DNA of 64,000 nucleotides from Scatosoma sp048465415 (GCA_048465415.1 DBFWLO010000019.1:186001-250000); one strand, 5' to 3'; shown: positions 1-9,027, numbered from the stretch's first letter. The notes: generated by a model from the sequence alone, not told the origin. A program made the numbers and translations.

Positions 1-11
1 TTCCGCGGAAT

Positions 12-1055
12 TTACGCGGCGGTAAATTCGGAGGCAATCGAATAATTACCCTGCGCAGCGATCGTGACTACGACGGTGCCCTGGCGATCTGTGCGGTAAA
101 CGGCCGCGCCGACGGAAGCCAGATTGCCGCATACTTCGGCGTCCGGGTGTCCGTAAAGATTATTGCGGCCGCAGGAAATCACCCCCGTTTCGACGCCGAG
201 AAAGCGCAGAAATTCCAAGCCGCTGCCCGAATTGCTCCCGTGATGCGATACTTTGAGGATTTCTGTGCTGTCCAGCTTCACATCCCAGTCGGCGAAAAAT
301 TCCTGTTTATAATCCCGCATCAGCGTTCCTTCCACGCGCGAAGTGGCGTCGCCGCAAAAGAGCGCGCTCACGCCGCCGTAATCCAGCCAAACCACCGCGG
401 AGGTGTCGTTCACGTCCGTATCGTCGTAATCTCCGCCGTTGACTTTATCGTAGGGACCGCCCGCGAGCGAAGCCCGATAAGGCGAGAGAAAGACGAGCGA
501 ATAGGGATAGGCGTCCGTCTCCGGTCGGATCTCTAAATAACGGCGGGAGACGACCGCTTCCGCGCCGCTCTTGGTTAGCGCCGCGCAGAACTTCGCATAA
601 GAAGGATTGATATTTTTATCATGAATCCCGGGCGCGTATACTCTTCCCGCGCCCTTGACGCGGAGCACTTCGGCCAGCCCGCCGCAATGATCGGAATCGG
701 AATGGGTGAGCAATAAAAAATCCGGGCGTTTGATCTTTAAAGCGTTGAGATAGCGAAGAATAAAAGAGGTATGCTCTTCCGCCCCGTCCCCGCCGTCGAT
801 GAGCAGCGTCCTGCCGTCCGGGAACTCCAAAAGCGTACAATCTCCCTGTCCCACGTCGAGAAAATGGATTCTCAGCTCCCCCTCCCGCCGACGCGTCGTT
901 TCCGGCAGACGCACGTAATATTTCCAGGTCGAAGCCGGATAAAACGCGGAAAAGATACACAGTCCGGAAACGAGAAACATCAGAAGGGCAAAGACGACGC
1001 AAAAGACCTTCCGATTTTTTTTCTCCGCCTTTTCCCTTTCGTCCTTGTAGCTCAT
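12..1055 (-). CDS. ComEC/Rec2-like metallo-beta-lactamase-fold hydrolase
   Basis: A 347-residue protein with one N-terminal membrane segment (about residues 17-40) followed by a metallo-beta-lactamase fold. The opening FLDVGQGD, the metal motif HSDSDHCGG and the later VSHHGSNSG are the signatures of the ComEC/Rec2 C-terminal hydrolase subfamily. The polytopic ComEC channel domain is absent, so this is a stand-alone extracytoplasmic hydrolase and not a DNA-uptake channel. The substrate is unknown; phosphodiester or nucleotide hydrolysis is likely for the family. The start overlaps the stop of the RelA/SpoT gene by ATGA, without a good ribosome binding site of its own, which suggests translational coupling. 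Confidence 0.85.
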   Translation of the reverse strand: MSYKDEREKAEKKNRKVFCVVFALLMFLVSGLCIFSAFYPASTWKYYVRLPETTRRREGELRIHFLDVGQGDCTLLEFPDGRTLLIDGGDGAEEHTSFILRYLNALKIKRPDFLLLTHSDSDHCGGLAEVLRVKGAGRVYAPGIHDKNINPSYAKFCAALTKSGAEAVVSRRYLEIRPETDAYPYSLVFLSPYRASLAGGPYDKVNGGDYDDTDVNDTSAVVWLDYGGVSALFCGDATSRVEGTLMRDYKQEFFADWDVKLDSTEILKVSHHGSNSGSGLEFLRFLGVETGVISCGRNNLYGHPDAEVCGNLASVGAAVYRTDRQGTVVVTIAAQGNYSIASEFTAA

Positions 1056-1738
1056 CTTGCAATACAGTCCGCTCTTTTGGGCTGTTCGCGGATACTGCGG
1101 CAGATCTTCTGCATACGTTCTTCGACGGCGTACAGATCGTCCGCACAGGCTTTCAGTTCCTTTTTGTACGATTCCACCAGATCGGCGTTGACTTTATACG
1201 AGACCTCGTGTTCGAGGCTCGCCCACATATTCATGGAAATGGTTCTCAGCTGTATCTCGACAGGCACGCCCATCTGAATCGTAGAGAGGGAAACGGGGAT
1301 TTCCGCGATCAGGTGCAGACTTCTGTAACCGTTGGATTTGGGCGTCTTTATGTAATCCTTTTCTTTGAGCAGACGAATCCCCGTCTGGTTGAGAAAAACG
1401 CGCGCGATCTTGTAAATATCCTCTATGTATCCGCACACCACCCGCACGCCGGCGATATCCGTGAGTCGTTTGAGGTTCTGCGGCGTCTGTTCATAGCCGC
1501 GCCGCCTGAGTTTTTCGTAAGCGCTCTCCACCGTTTTCAAGCGGCTTTCGATATTGTGAATGGGATCGTGTCCCTGAATCATACTGAATTCGTCGTCTAA
1601 GATCTCGAACTTCGCGCAGGCCGTTTTCAGCGCCCCCGAATAGAGCGGCTTCAGCCGCATGTATTCCTTGATAAACTCCGCGTCGGGACCTGCGCCCTCC
1701 TCAAAGGTAACGTTTCCGTAAAAATCCTTTTTCAGCAT
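1052..1738 (-). CDS. Small RelA/SpoT-domain GTP pyrophosphokinase (alarmone synthetase)
   Basis: Encodes a RelA_SpoT synthetase domain without the HD hydrolase or TGS/ACT domains of long RelA/Rel enzymes, so it is a small alarmone synthetase (RelQ/RelP class) making (p)ppGpp from ATP and GTP or GDP. Visible motifs are LTDIAGVRVVC, TPKSNGYRSLHL and EIQLRTISMNMWASLEHE. The chosen ATG at 1738 sits 5 nt behind GGAGG; the ATG at 1741 is too close to it, and the frame is open further up to 1798. It is the first gene of a two-gene operon with the metallo-hydrolase downstream. About 229 residues, a usual size for the class. Confidence 0.88.
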   Translation of the reverse strand: MLKKDFYGNVTFEEGAGPDAEFIKEYMRLKPLYSGALKTACAKFEILDDEFSMIQGHDPIHNIESRLKTVESAYEKLRRRGYEQTPQNLKRLTDIAGVRVVCGYIEDIYKIARVFLNQTGIRLLKEKDYIKTPKSNGYRSLHLIAEIPVSLSTIQMGVPVEIQLRTISMNMWASLEHEVSYKVNADLVESYKKELKACADDLYAVEERMQKICRSIREQPKRADCIAR

Positions 1739-1769
1739 CATTTCCTCCCGTGCTTTTGCCACCGTATTT

Positions 1770-1798
1770 ATTATATCACAACAAGGGGCGAAAATCAA
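1770..1798 (-). promoter_or_regulatory. Promoter of the alarmone synthetase operon
   Basis: On the minus strand TTGATT (1798-1793) and TATAAT (1775-1770) are separated by 17 bp, about 30 bp upstream of the chosen start. No operator-like repeat is seen here. Confidence 0.6.
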
Positions 1799-1879
1799 CC
1801 TCGGCGGACTTTTTTCACAAGCCCTTCACGAAGTTTTTTCGCCCCGACAAACTCTTCTTTTTTCGCGCTTTTTCACTCG

Positions 1880-2464
1880 TTATTCTTCGAGTATTTTAAG
1901 GATCCGTTTCATCGATTCCTCGAATTCATCGTCCGTAGAATTATGAAAGATCAGAAGATCGTCCGCCAGCCCGGGATCGTCGAGCTCGACGGGGACTTCG
2001 AAATTGCAGCCCGCGACGTACTCGTCCCAGTGCGCGAGTTTCCAGGTATCCCGGTCGGAATTGCGCGCGATCATTCTCTGCCGGCAGACCTCTTTATCCG
2101 TATCCACCCAGACGACCACCAGTTTCGCGTTCCTTTCCGCAAGTTTCCGCCGCAGATTTTCGATATACGCCCGGTCGCGGATCTCGCGCGTAAACGGGGC
2201 GTTGATCAGCACTTTATCGTCGTAATCAAGCGCTTCAAACGCCATGCCTACGATCGTCTCGTACTCGTAATCGCGGATATATTTTTCAAAAAACGGAGAG
2301 CTTCGGTTGTATTCCTCTCCCGCGACGAGAAAAATCTGTTTGGAAAGGGGAATCAGGCTGTCTTTGTCGAGATAGACGATGTGATTGAGCCGTTTGGAAA
2401 GTTCTTTGGAAACGTACGTCTTTCCGCTCGCGGGCGGCGAGGTTACCAGGATAAGCTTTTTCAT
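1880..2464 (-). CDS. P-loop nucleotide kinase-like protein
   Basis: About 194 residues with an N-terminal Walker A motif (SPPASGKT) right after a hydrophobic strand, as in small AAA/kinase-like P-loop proteins that resemble shikimate and adenylate kinases. A later strand VVVWVDTD followed by RQRMIARN fits the lid/base-binding arginine region of such kinases. The substrate cannot be told. The ATG at 2464 is preferred over an in-frame start at 2500 because AAGGAG lies 8 nt upstream. Monocistronic, with its own promoter. Confidence 0.75.
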   Translation of the reverse strand: MKKLILVTSPPASGKTYVSKELSKRLNHIVYLDKDSLIPLSKQIFLVAGEEYNRSSPFFEKYIRDYEYETIVGMAFEALDYDDKVLINAPFTREIRDRAYIENLRRKLAERNAKLVVVWVDTDKEVCRQRMIARNSDRDTWKLAHWDEYVAGCNFEVPVELDDPGLADDLLIFHNSTDDEFEESMKRILKILEE

Positions 2465-2502
2465 AATTGCAGACTCCTTTTTCCTTTCTATTATCCGCAA
2501 TT

Positions 2503-2531
2503 ATTATAAAAGTTTTTCTTTGTTAAGTCAA
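2503..2531 (-). promoter_or_regulatory. Promoter of the P-loop kinase-like gene
   Basis: Minus strand TTGACT (2531-2526), 17-bp spacer, TATAAT (2508-2503). Confidence 0.65.
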
Positions 2532-2590
2532 ATAAAATCTTGATCTTTCCGGAATCCCGCCGGGCGCGCGCAAATCTGACTTATTTTGCC

Positions 2591-2626
2591 AAAACCGCTC
2601 ATTCCCGCCCGTCTTTAAGCGGTTTT
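2591..2626. terminator. Hairpin terminator after the acetyltransferase gene
   Basis: Arms AAAACCGCT and AGCGGTTTT pair over an 18-nt loop just past the acetyltransferase stop at 2639. A T-run follows on either strand. Confidence 0.55.
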
Positions 2627-2638
2627 TTCCGCCGAACG

Positions 2639-3262
2639 TCATTCGGGAATCTCCACGTCCACTTTACGGTCTCGGAAATAGTAGGTGTCGTCCCGTTCTC
2701 CGATCGGCCGCAGTACGCGGCAGGGATTTCCCGCCGCCACGACGCCTGCCGGAATATCTTTGGTGACGACGCTGCCCGCGCCGATTACCGAGTCGTCTCC
2801 GATGCTCACGCCGGGCAGTATGACCGCGCCGGCGCCGATCCAAACGTTATTGCCGATATGTACGTCGATATTATACTGCATTTGCAGTTTGCGCAGCGCG
2901 GGCTGAATGGGGTGTCCGGCCGTCGCCACGGTGACGTTGGGGCCGAACATGACGCCGTCGCCGACGTAAATGCGGCCGTCGTCCACCAGCGTCAGATTAA
3001 AATTCGCGTATACGTCGCGGCCGAAATGCACGCGTTTGCCCGCCCAGTTGGCGTGCAACGGCGGTTCGATATAACAATTCTCCCCGATCTCCGCGAACAT
3101 TTCTTTGAGCAGCGCCGTCCGCCGCTTTATATCCCGAGGGCGGGTGGCGTTAAAATCGCAGAGTTTTTCGAGCGCCGCGCACTGTTCCCGCATGATCGCT
3201 TCGTCGCCGGGCATATATAACCGCCCTTCGTCCATTCTTTTCTTGGATTCTTTCGTGTCCAT
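2639..3262 (-). CDS. LacA/Maa-like sugar O-acetyltransferase
   Basis: A 207-residue left-handed beta-helix (hexapeptide) acetyltransferase of the maltose/galactoside O-acetyltransferase family. It transfers acetyl from acetyl-CoA to sugar hydroxyls. The N-terminal mac domain (about 10-65), the catalytic-histidine region VTVATAGHPI, and the hexapeptide rungs NNVWIGAGAVILPGVSIG and GAGSVVTKDIPAGVVAAGNP are all present. The length matches the family. A ribosome binding site AGGAGA lies 7 nt upstream of the ATG. Likely cytoplasmic; the role is usually detoxification of non-metabolised sugars, which is family knowledge and not visible here. Confidence 0.9.
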   Translation of the reverse strand: MDTKESKKRMDEGRLYMPGDEAIMREQCAALEKLCDFNATRPRDIKRRTALLKEMFAEIGENCYIEPPLHANWAGKRVHFGRDVYANFNLTLVDDGRIYVGDGVMFGPNVTVATAGHPIQPALRKLQMQYNIDVHIGNNVWIGAGAVILPGVSIGDDSVIGAGSVVTKDIPAGVVAAGNPCRVLRPIGERDDTYYFRDRKVDVEIPE

Positions 3263-3298
3263 AATATTCTCCTTTTTCGTGCTTTGCGATTGGACGTT

Positions 3299-3939
3299 TC
3301 AGCCCTTCCCGTCGTCCTTTCCGATCCCTTCCGAGACAACGTTCTTGCCGAGATCGTGCGAAAGGCTGATGAGGGTGGAGACGATACGCTTGGATTCGTC
3401 GTCGAAACCCTTTTTCCCGTAAAAGAATTTCCGGTCCAGCTTAATGGTATCGAAATTGAATTCTTTGAGCGTATTCAGCGAGGAATACCCGCTCCCGAAA
3501 TCGTCTATCGAACAGGTGCAGCCGATGCTGTGGATACGCCGAATAAATTTTTTGAGGAACTTCTCCCGTTTTATGACCAGGCTTTGCGTGATCTCGAACT
3601 CGATGAGCTTATGCGGGATCACAAGCATACCGTTGTCGAGCGCCCGGCGCATATCCTTGCAGCCCTGCTCGAATACGTATTTGACGCCGCGCACGGGATC
3701 CATCACCGCGCCGGCGCTTCGCTGCCGCATCATTTGTCCTCGCGGATATTGCGTTTCAACTGATAGTAAACGACGAACCGCTCCTTCATCAGCGCCTGTT
3801 CTTCGCGCTGTTCGAGATCCGTTTCCTCCCTTTCCTTGACGAGCATATTATCGTCGAAGAAAACGATGAATTTTCCCGTATACTGTTCCCCGGCGCAGCT
3901 TCCCGCGAAAATAACGGAAAAAGCATTATGTTTGCACAT
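3299..3939 (-). pseudogene. Decayed GGDEF-EAL (cyclic-di-GMP) gene remnant
   Basis: Two overlapping frames (3730-3939 and 3299-3733, joined at ATGA) together carry pieces of one diguanylate cyclase/phosphodiesterase. First comes the typical linker between GGDEF and EAL (FFDDNM...EREETDLEQREEQALMKERFVVYYQ), then EAL-domain pieces KYVFEQGCKDMRRALDNG, KLIEFEITQS and CSIDDFGSGYSSLNTL, ending in VVSEGI. The whole GGDEF domain, the EALVR motif region, the stretch between the VIP strand and EITQS, and the C-terminal end are missing. Several deletions and a frame change make phosphodiesterase activity very unlikely. A strong promoter still stands just upstream. Confidence 0.8.
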
Positions 3940-3944
3940 AATGC
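3918..3944 (-). terminator. Hairpin with T-run in the leader of the GGDEF-EAL remnant
   Basis: On the minus strand GCATTATGT-GCAA-ACATAATGC is a perfect 9-bp stem with a GCAA tetraloop followed by TTTTT. It includes the remnant's ATG (3939). It could terminate a roughly 105-nt leader started from the promoter at 4029-4057, or act as an attenuator. Confidence 0.55.
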
Positions 3945-4028
3945 CGCCGTTATCTTTTCCTCCGCCCGTTTCTCATAAGTAGTTTCTCCGCCGCAGCTCC
4001 AACCGGCTTCGGTCTTTCGTTTATAAGT

Positions 4029-4057
4029 ATTATAAACTCTTATACTCGTTTTGTCAA
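4029..4057 (-). promoter_or_regulatory. Consensus promoter upstream of the GGDEF-EAL remnant
   Basis: Minus strand TTGACA (4057-4052), 17-bp spacer, TATAAT (4034-4029): both boxes match consensus perfectly. It starts about 25 bp past the stop of the GH32-like lipoprotein gene. Confidence 0.7.
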
Positions 4058-4082
4058 CCTTTTCCGGAGCCGCCGCGGTTTT

Positions 4083-6029
4083 TCATATTTCTTGGTACGG
4101 GATCAGTTTGTTGATCTTCACGTTTTCAAACGCCGCGGCTTTGTCCGCGTACAGATACGCTTCGTACGAAGGCCCCGTCATCGCCGTATGCGCGGTGAGT
4201 GCGTACTCGTCGCCTATGAAAAACTCGACGAACGCCCCGTCTATGACGATCTTCACGTCGAATTCGTCCGCGTCCCCGATTTCCAGCGCGCTGTTGACGC
4301 GGTGGGACTCGTCGAAGGGCGAAAGCACCTTCATATACGTCTTTCCGTTCTCTTTCTCCACGACTACCTGATATTCCTTCCCGGCCTGTTTCATCACGTA
4401 ACCGACCTTCCGACTCTCCTTCATATCCGCGTGAAAGGTGACGTAATTCCGGCTGTATCCGCCGCCGAGCGCGATGCGGTTTTCGCTTCCCGTCACGTGC
4501 AGCGTCCTTTCCGAAAATTCCGCGCTCCCTGTTTCTACTTCGTAATTTCCCGCCGAAAGGGAGTAAATATTCCCGTAATTCAACAACTTCGAGAGCGCGG
4601 GATCGAGCCGGCCGCCGAGCGAACCGTCCGGGTGCTGAACGACCTCCCGGGGCAGATTGAGATACCCCGCCCAGGGCGCCCAGGGCATCGTGTCGTAGGT
4701 CGAGGGAATCCAGCCCCACATGTAGACCTTATCCCCTACTTTCGTGGGACGCGCCGCGCACAGGTCTTCGCCGTCGAGGAAAGAAAATTCCTTGTTTGTC
4801 CAGTCCACGTCCAGGCAGTCGACGCCCGCGTCTCCCGTCCAGTATTGAAGCGGCCCCACCTGGTGAGCGGTGTTGTAGGCGACCGAGACGAACGCGTACC
4901 ACCTGTCCCCGATCTCCATTAAAGAAGGACATTCGGGCAGATTCCTCGAATACCCGGCTTCGACGACGGTTCCCGCCCTCGTCCAGCTCGTCGCGTATTT
5001 GTCGTCCGAGGCATAGATCACGAGATCGGAGGTCTGCGCGGCGGAATCGAAACGATAGTAACAGCCCGCGATCAATAAATACCGCTCGTTCTCTTCGTCG
5101 TAATAGAGCATATTGTCCCGCACGCCGAAGGGATAGACGGAACGGTCGATGAAACGGTTGCAGTCGAAGAGAAAATGCAGACGGTAGTTTTCTTTATAGC
5201 GCTGCCAGGCGCCATAATTGTTCGCCTCGGGCACGTCGGCGAACGCGAGCATATTTTCGGATATTTCCAATGCGTTGTGATAGGCGTCGGGCAGCCGCGC
5301 GTCGTCCGACCAAAGAAAGCCCATATACAGTTTATGTTCTTCCTCGTCGTAATAGGGAAATACGTCGCCGTACTGTTTTCCCGTCGCGGCCAGATGATAC
5401 AAAGAAGAGTTCTGCGCGTTTTCGTAAGTGACGACGGGATTGAAAAAGACCTCGCTCCCCGCTCCTTTCACGCAGAAATACAGACTGTCCCCCGCGTTCG
5501 CCGTCCCCTTTGCTTCAAAATATTTTCCCGCCGTATCTCCCGCCGCCAAAGTGCCGCCGTAAAGCAGCGTGTCGCCGAGGTACACCGCGACGGAGGCGGA
5601 AGGAGAACTGTCCCGTTCGCATTTGAAATTGCCGTAAACGACAAATTCGCCCGTCTTTGTCACGGCGAACCTTCTCACGGCCGCCGCGTTTTCGCCGCCT
5701 TTGAGCACGCCGTCCTGTATGGACGCGCCGTTTCCCTGCCAGGTTTGGGAACCGGCGTCGTATTTCATTTCTTCGCTAAGGCCGCCGACGCGGGATTCAT
5801 AGTACCAGCCGTTGTATCCCTGCTCGGCTTTTTGCGTATACCCGAAGGAAGCGCGGTTCGTGTTCCCGTCCTTCTCTTCGTACGGCTCCGTCCGCGTCGT
5901 TTGATACAACGCGGCGTAGTCGAAGGGCGTTTCCGTTTTTTCATCGTCTTTATTCTTACACGCGGCCATCGCCATTCCCTCCGTCAAAATCGTCAGCGCC
6001 AGCACTGCCGGCAAAAATCGTTTTTTCAT
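4083..6029 (-). CDS. GH32-clan lipoprotein (beta-fructosidase-like)
   Basis: About 648 residues: lipoprotein signal peptide with lipobox MAMAAC, then an accessory domain (about 45-200) opening with QGYNGWYY, then a five-bladed propeller and a C-terminal beta-sandwich as in GH32. The three clan active-site positions are seen: GDVFPYYD (nucleophile Asp), VRDNMLYY (in place of the RDP motif; the Pro is Asn) and LPECPSLMEIGDRWY (acid/base Glu). Hydrolysis of a beta-fructoside or similar furanoside at the cell surface is inferred. The ATG at 6029 has GGAG 6 nt upstream. It is the last gene of the large LacI-controlled operon. The altered RDN may change specificity or activity. Confidence 0.75.
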   Translation of the reverse strand: MKKRFLPAVLALTILTEGMAMAACKNKDDEKTETPFDYAALYQTTRTEPYEEKDGNTNRASFGYTQKAEQGYNGWYYESRVGGLSEEMKYDAGSQTWQGNGASIQDGVLKGGENAAAVRRFAVTKTGEFVVYGNFKCERDSSPSASVAVYLGDTLLYGGTLAAGDTAGKYFEAKGTANAGDSLYFCVKGAGSEVFFNPVVTYENAQNSSLYHLAATGKQYGDVFPYYDEEEHKLYMGFLWSDDARLPDAYHNALEISENMLAFADVPEANNYGAWQRYKENYRLHFLFDCNRFIDRSVYPFGVRDNMLYYDEENERYLLIAGCYYRFDSAAQTSDLVIYASDDKYATSWTRAGTVVEAGYSRNLPECPSLMEIGDRWYAFVSVAYNTAHQVGPLQYWTGDAGVDCLDVDWTNKEFSFLDGEDLCAARPTKVGDKVYMWGWIPSTYDTMPWAPWAGYLNLPREVVQHPDGSLGGRLDPALSKLLNYGNIYSLSAGNYEVETGSAEFSERTLHVTGSENRIALGGGYSRNYVTFHADMKESRKVGYVMKQAGKEYQVVVEKENGKTYMKVLSPFDESHRVNSALEIGDADEFDVKIVIDGAFVEFFIGDEYALTAHTAMTGPSYEAYLYADKAAAFENVKINKLIPYQEI

Positions 6030-6042
6030 AGAAAACTCCAAA

Positions 6043-6078
6043 CGGACGCGGACCTGCTTTTTGGGCAAGCCGCGTCCG
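6043..6078 (-). other. Intercistronic hairpin before the last operon gene
   Basis: CGGACGCGG and CCGCGTCCG form a 9-bp stem over an 18-nt loop between the Ig-like surface gene and the GH32-like lipoprotein gene, ending just before the ribosome binding site. There is no T-run, so it is more likely an mRNA-stability or processing element than a terminator. Confidence 0.5.
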
Positions 6079-6087
6079 CCGCTTTAT

Positions 6088-9027
6088 TTAGTATTTCTTT
6101 TTCTTCAAAAGCGCGATCAGAACCGCCGCACCGCCGAGCGCCGAGAGTCCCGCGCCCGCGATCCCCGACTTACAGCCGGACTTGCAGCCGCTGGTCTTTC
6201 CGTCGTCGCCCGAGGAAGAACCGGCGGAAACGGTGATCGTCTTGGAAGAACTGGTGATCCCGTCCACGACGCAGTGGATTTTGTACGTGCCCGCTGCCGC
6301 CGCCGAGAAAGTGTACGTGAGTCCCGTGCCTTCCACCGCCGCATCGTTCACATACCATGTCACCGACGTGAATTCCGCGTTGTAGGGATTGAGCGCTGCA
6401 GTCACCGTCACCGTCTGGTTGACGTCCACGTTGACCGTCGAGACGGACAGGGAAACGCTCTTCAAATCGGGAGCCGGTTCCACGATCCCCGACAAAACGA
6501 TGTCCTTGATCTTCAAAGGCACTACGCCCGTGCCGCCGTCCGGATAGAAATTAAACGCATAGCCGGAGGGAATGGTCGCCGTGGGTAGATTGATAAAGAG
6601 CACGATCTCCCCGTTGAGATACATGGTAATATATTTACCTTCCACCGCGACGGCGATTGTGTTCCAGCCGCCCTTTTTGGCGATGTCGCCTTCATAGCTT
6701 AAATCCTTGCCGAAGCCGTAATGCTCCGCGTCGTAGGAAACGCCGCTGCCCTGGTCTTTGAGGTAGGGCGAGACGCCGTCCTTATTGACGTTGAACGCCG
6801 TCTCCATCATCTTATCGGGGAATTTGGAGTTAAGCCCCGCCATGCAGGGGTAGACGAAGTAAGTCGCGGAAATATCGGCGGGAATATAGAGTTTATATTC
6901 CATGATAAAGCCGGTGGAAGCGGGGATTTTCCCGTTCATCGTATACCAAGTGGAATCGCTGCCCACTTCGCTGAACAGATAGCTGCCGTCCTCGTCCTGA
7001 CCGACGCTGAAATTGCCGTAGGTCTTGCCCGCTTCGATCTTGTCCTCGTAGATCGACTTGAAATTCTCGTCCCCTTTGATCGAAGCCATGACGTCGTAGA
7101 CGACGGAAATCGTCACTTCCCCGCTCTCGACGCCGCTCGCGCTCTTGCAGAGCACAAGGAGCTGCGTGCCCGCCGCGTAATCTTTCAGATCCACTTCGAG
7201 CGTCGCGCCCGTTGCGTTCTCCACCCGCTCGCCGTTTATGAACCAGGAAAGCGTTTCCGTATCCGCAAGTCCTGTAAGCGTCGCGGTGAAAGTGGCTTTC
7301 TCATTCGTGAAATAGCTGTTCTTTTCCGTGGAAACTGTGATTTCCGATTTTTTGACGGTGATCGTGATCTCGTTGCTCTTTACGTTTGCGCTCTGATAAT
7401 GCACTTTATACGTTCCCGCTTCGAGTCCGCTCAATACGAGCGTCGCGCCCGTTTCGCTTTGCGCCACGCCGTTCACGTACCACACCGGCGTTTCCCCCGT
7501 GAAATCCCCGTCCAGCGTGGCGGTGACCGTAACTTCCTCGGTCGGATAAAGGCTGTTCTTGTCCGCCGCGATCGTGAGCAGTTTATCCGTCACTTTCACT
7601 TCTATTTCGTTGCTGACGGTCGTCGTTCCCTTATATTGAATCGTATAGGTACCCGCTTCCAGGTCTTCGAGGGTGAGCGTCGTACCCGTTTCGCTGTTTG
7701 CCGCGCCGTTCACATACCAGGTGAACGTCTCGCCTTTCTGTCCGAACACGTCCGCCGTGACGGTGAGCGTTTCGCCGGCTTTGAGTCTCGTCGCGGACGC
7801 GGAGATCTCGGCCGCGGTCTGCGATTCGTAGCCGTCGTACGTGAAATCCGTCCAGTACGCGCCGCCGTTGCCGCTGACGATGCGGATATACTGCAAATGT
7901 CCTTTCTGAATCCCCATTTCCGTGAAGGTCGTGCCGACCGCCAACGTGCCGTTCATGTAGAAATCGAGATGATCGCCGTAGACTTCGATGCGGTATTCGA
8001 TGTCGTCGCCCGCCGCAAAGTCCACGTTTTCGCCCGTCCTGCCCGCCCAGGGATCCGCGCCTTCGATCTGCCAGAACACCTGGGGCGAGAAGGTGCCGCC
8101 CGTGGCCAAAGACTGGATATTGACGGCGTATTCGCGCTTATTGTTCGATACCAGGGAAGCGTTGAGCCCGAAAAGTTTGATCGTGGGATAGAAATCCTTT
8201 CCGTCCGTATTCGCGAGCCGGAACGTACCCGTCACTTTGAAATTATCCCGGTAGAGATTCTCCGCGGAAAGAGGGAAGACCTCCTGCGAAGACACCGACT
8301 GGGAAGCGTTTTTCGCCCGATAGCTCGTTTCTCCGCCCACGGCTTCTTTGACTTTGACGTTGTCGACCGCGACCGCGTTCGCAACGCCCGCCCGGAAAGC
8401 GATTCCCGTGATCGTGCCCTCTTCGAGTGCCGCTCTCGTCACATAGTTATTGTTTCCGAAATTGGAGAGGTGGGAGACGCAGCGGCGGGTGCCGTTGAGC
8501 CAGAGCTCCATATACCCTTCGTAATGCACGTACTTGACGGAGACGAACTCGGAAAGATCCACGCCGTTGCCGTCGAGTCCGCCGTGCAGATCGCCGGAAT
8601 TGTTGTAGACGGAATGTCCGTTGAAATCCTCGATCGCCCAATAGGCGCCCGATCCCGTTTCTTTGAGATACAGATCCTCTCCGGTGGTGCCGTTGAGCCC
8701 CACGTAATGCACGAATAGGTCGGACGTATCGAGCAGCTTCATGTCGAAAGAGACTTCGTAGTTGTTGGACGCCGCCATCTGAGCGATGGGCAACGTGAAC
8801 GTCTGAGACGTGGTAAGCGTCGCCGCGCCGTCCGAAACGGCTACGTATTCGGAAAGTTCCGCTTCCGGGGCGGAAGAGAAATCCTGCGAGTACAGGACGT
8901 TTTCTTCCCCTTCGGCCGAGACCTTTGCGCCGCCCGCGTTTATCGTGATCGCCGCCGCGAGCGCCGCGCTTGCGACGCCGAGGGCGGAGAAGAGACAAAC
9001 GAATTTTTTGCCGATTGCTTTTCTCAT
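6088..9027 (-). CDS. Large secreted surface protein with Ig-like repeats and Cys-rich C-terminal anchor
   Basis: A 979-residue exported protein. A signal peptide (1-37) is followed by two concanavalin-like beta-sandwich regions (about 40-230 and 245-400; GYMELWLNG is typical of LamG-like folds). Then come three Ig-like repeats (about 405-640, each with a TWYVNG-type strand and a LEAGTY strand), another concanavalin-like region (about 650-870), a fourth Ig-like repeat, and a tail with GCKSGCKSG, a hydrophobic stretch and KKKKY. The tail looks like a processed sorting signal but is not LPXTG. It probably binds or presents glycan at the surface for the neighbouring GH32 enzymes and transporter. 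No catalytic motif is seen. Confidence 0.75.
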   Translation of the reverse strand: MRKAIGKKFVCLFSALGVASAALAAAITINAGGAKVSAEGEENVLYSQDFSSAPEAELSEYVAVSDGAATLTTSQTFTLPIAQMAASNNYEVSFDMKLLDTSDLFVHYVGLNGTTGEDLYLKETGSGAYWAIEDFNGHSVYNNSGDLHGGLDGNGVDLSEFVSVKYVHYEGYMELWLNGTRRCVSHLSNFGNNNYVTRAALEEGTITGIAFRAGVANAVAVDNVKVKEAVGGETSYRAKNASQSVSSQEVFPLSAENLYRDNFKVTGTFRLANTDGKDFYPTIKLFGLNASLVSNNKREYAVNIQSLATGGTFSPQVFWQIEGADPWAGRTGENVDFAAGDDIEYRIEVYGDHLDFYMNGTLAVGTTFTEMGIQKGHLQYIRIVSGNGGAYWTDFTYDGYESQTAAEISASATRLKAGETLTVTADVFGQKGETFTWYVNGAANSETGTTLTLEDLEAGTYTIQYKGTTTVSNEIEVKVTDKLLTIAADKNSLYPTEEVTVTATLDGDFTGETPVWYVNGVAQSETGATLVLSGLEAGTYKVHYQSANVKSNEITITVKKSEITVSTEKNSYFTNEKATFTATLTGLADTETLSWFINGERVENATGATLEVDLKDYAAGTQLLVLCKSASGVESGEVTISVVYDVMASIKGDENFKSIYEDKIEAGKTYGNFSVGQDEDGSYLFSEVGSDSTWYTMNGKIPASTGFIMEYKLYIPADISATYFVYPCMAGLNSKFPDKMMETAFNVNKDGVSPYLKDQGSGVSYDAEHYGFGKDLSYEGDIAKKGGWNTIAVAVEGKYITMYLNGEIVLFINLPTATIPSGYAFNFYPDGGTGVVPLKIKDIVLSGIVEPAPDLKSVSLSVSTVNVDVNQTVTVTAALNPYNAEFTSVTWYVNDAAVEGTGLTYTFSAAAAGTYKIHCVVDGITSSSKTITVSAGSSSGDDGKTSGCKSGCKSGIAGAGLSALGGAAVLIALLKKKKY

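Noticed and set aside
6721..8718. A 665-codon open frame on the plus strand
   Set aside because: Antisense shadow of the Ig-like surface protein gene, no motif, no ribosome binding site.
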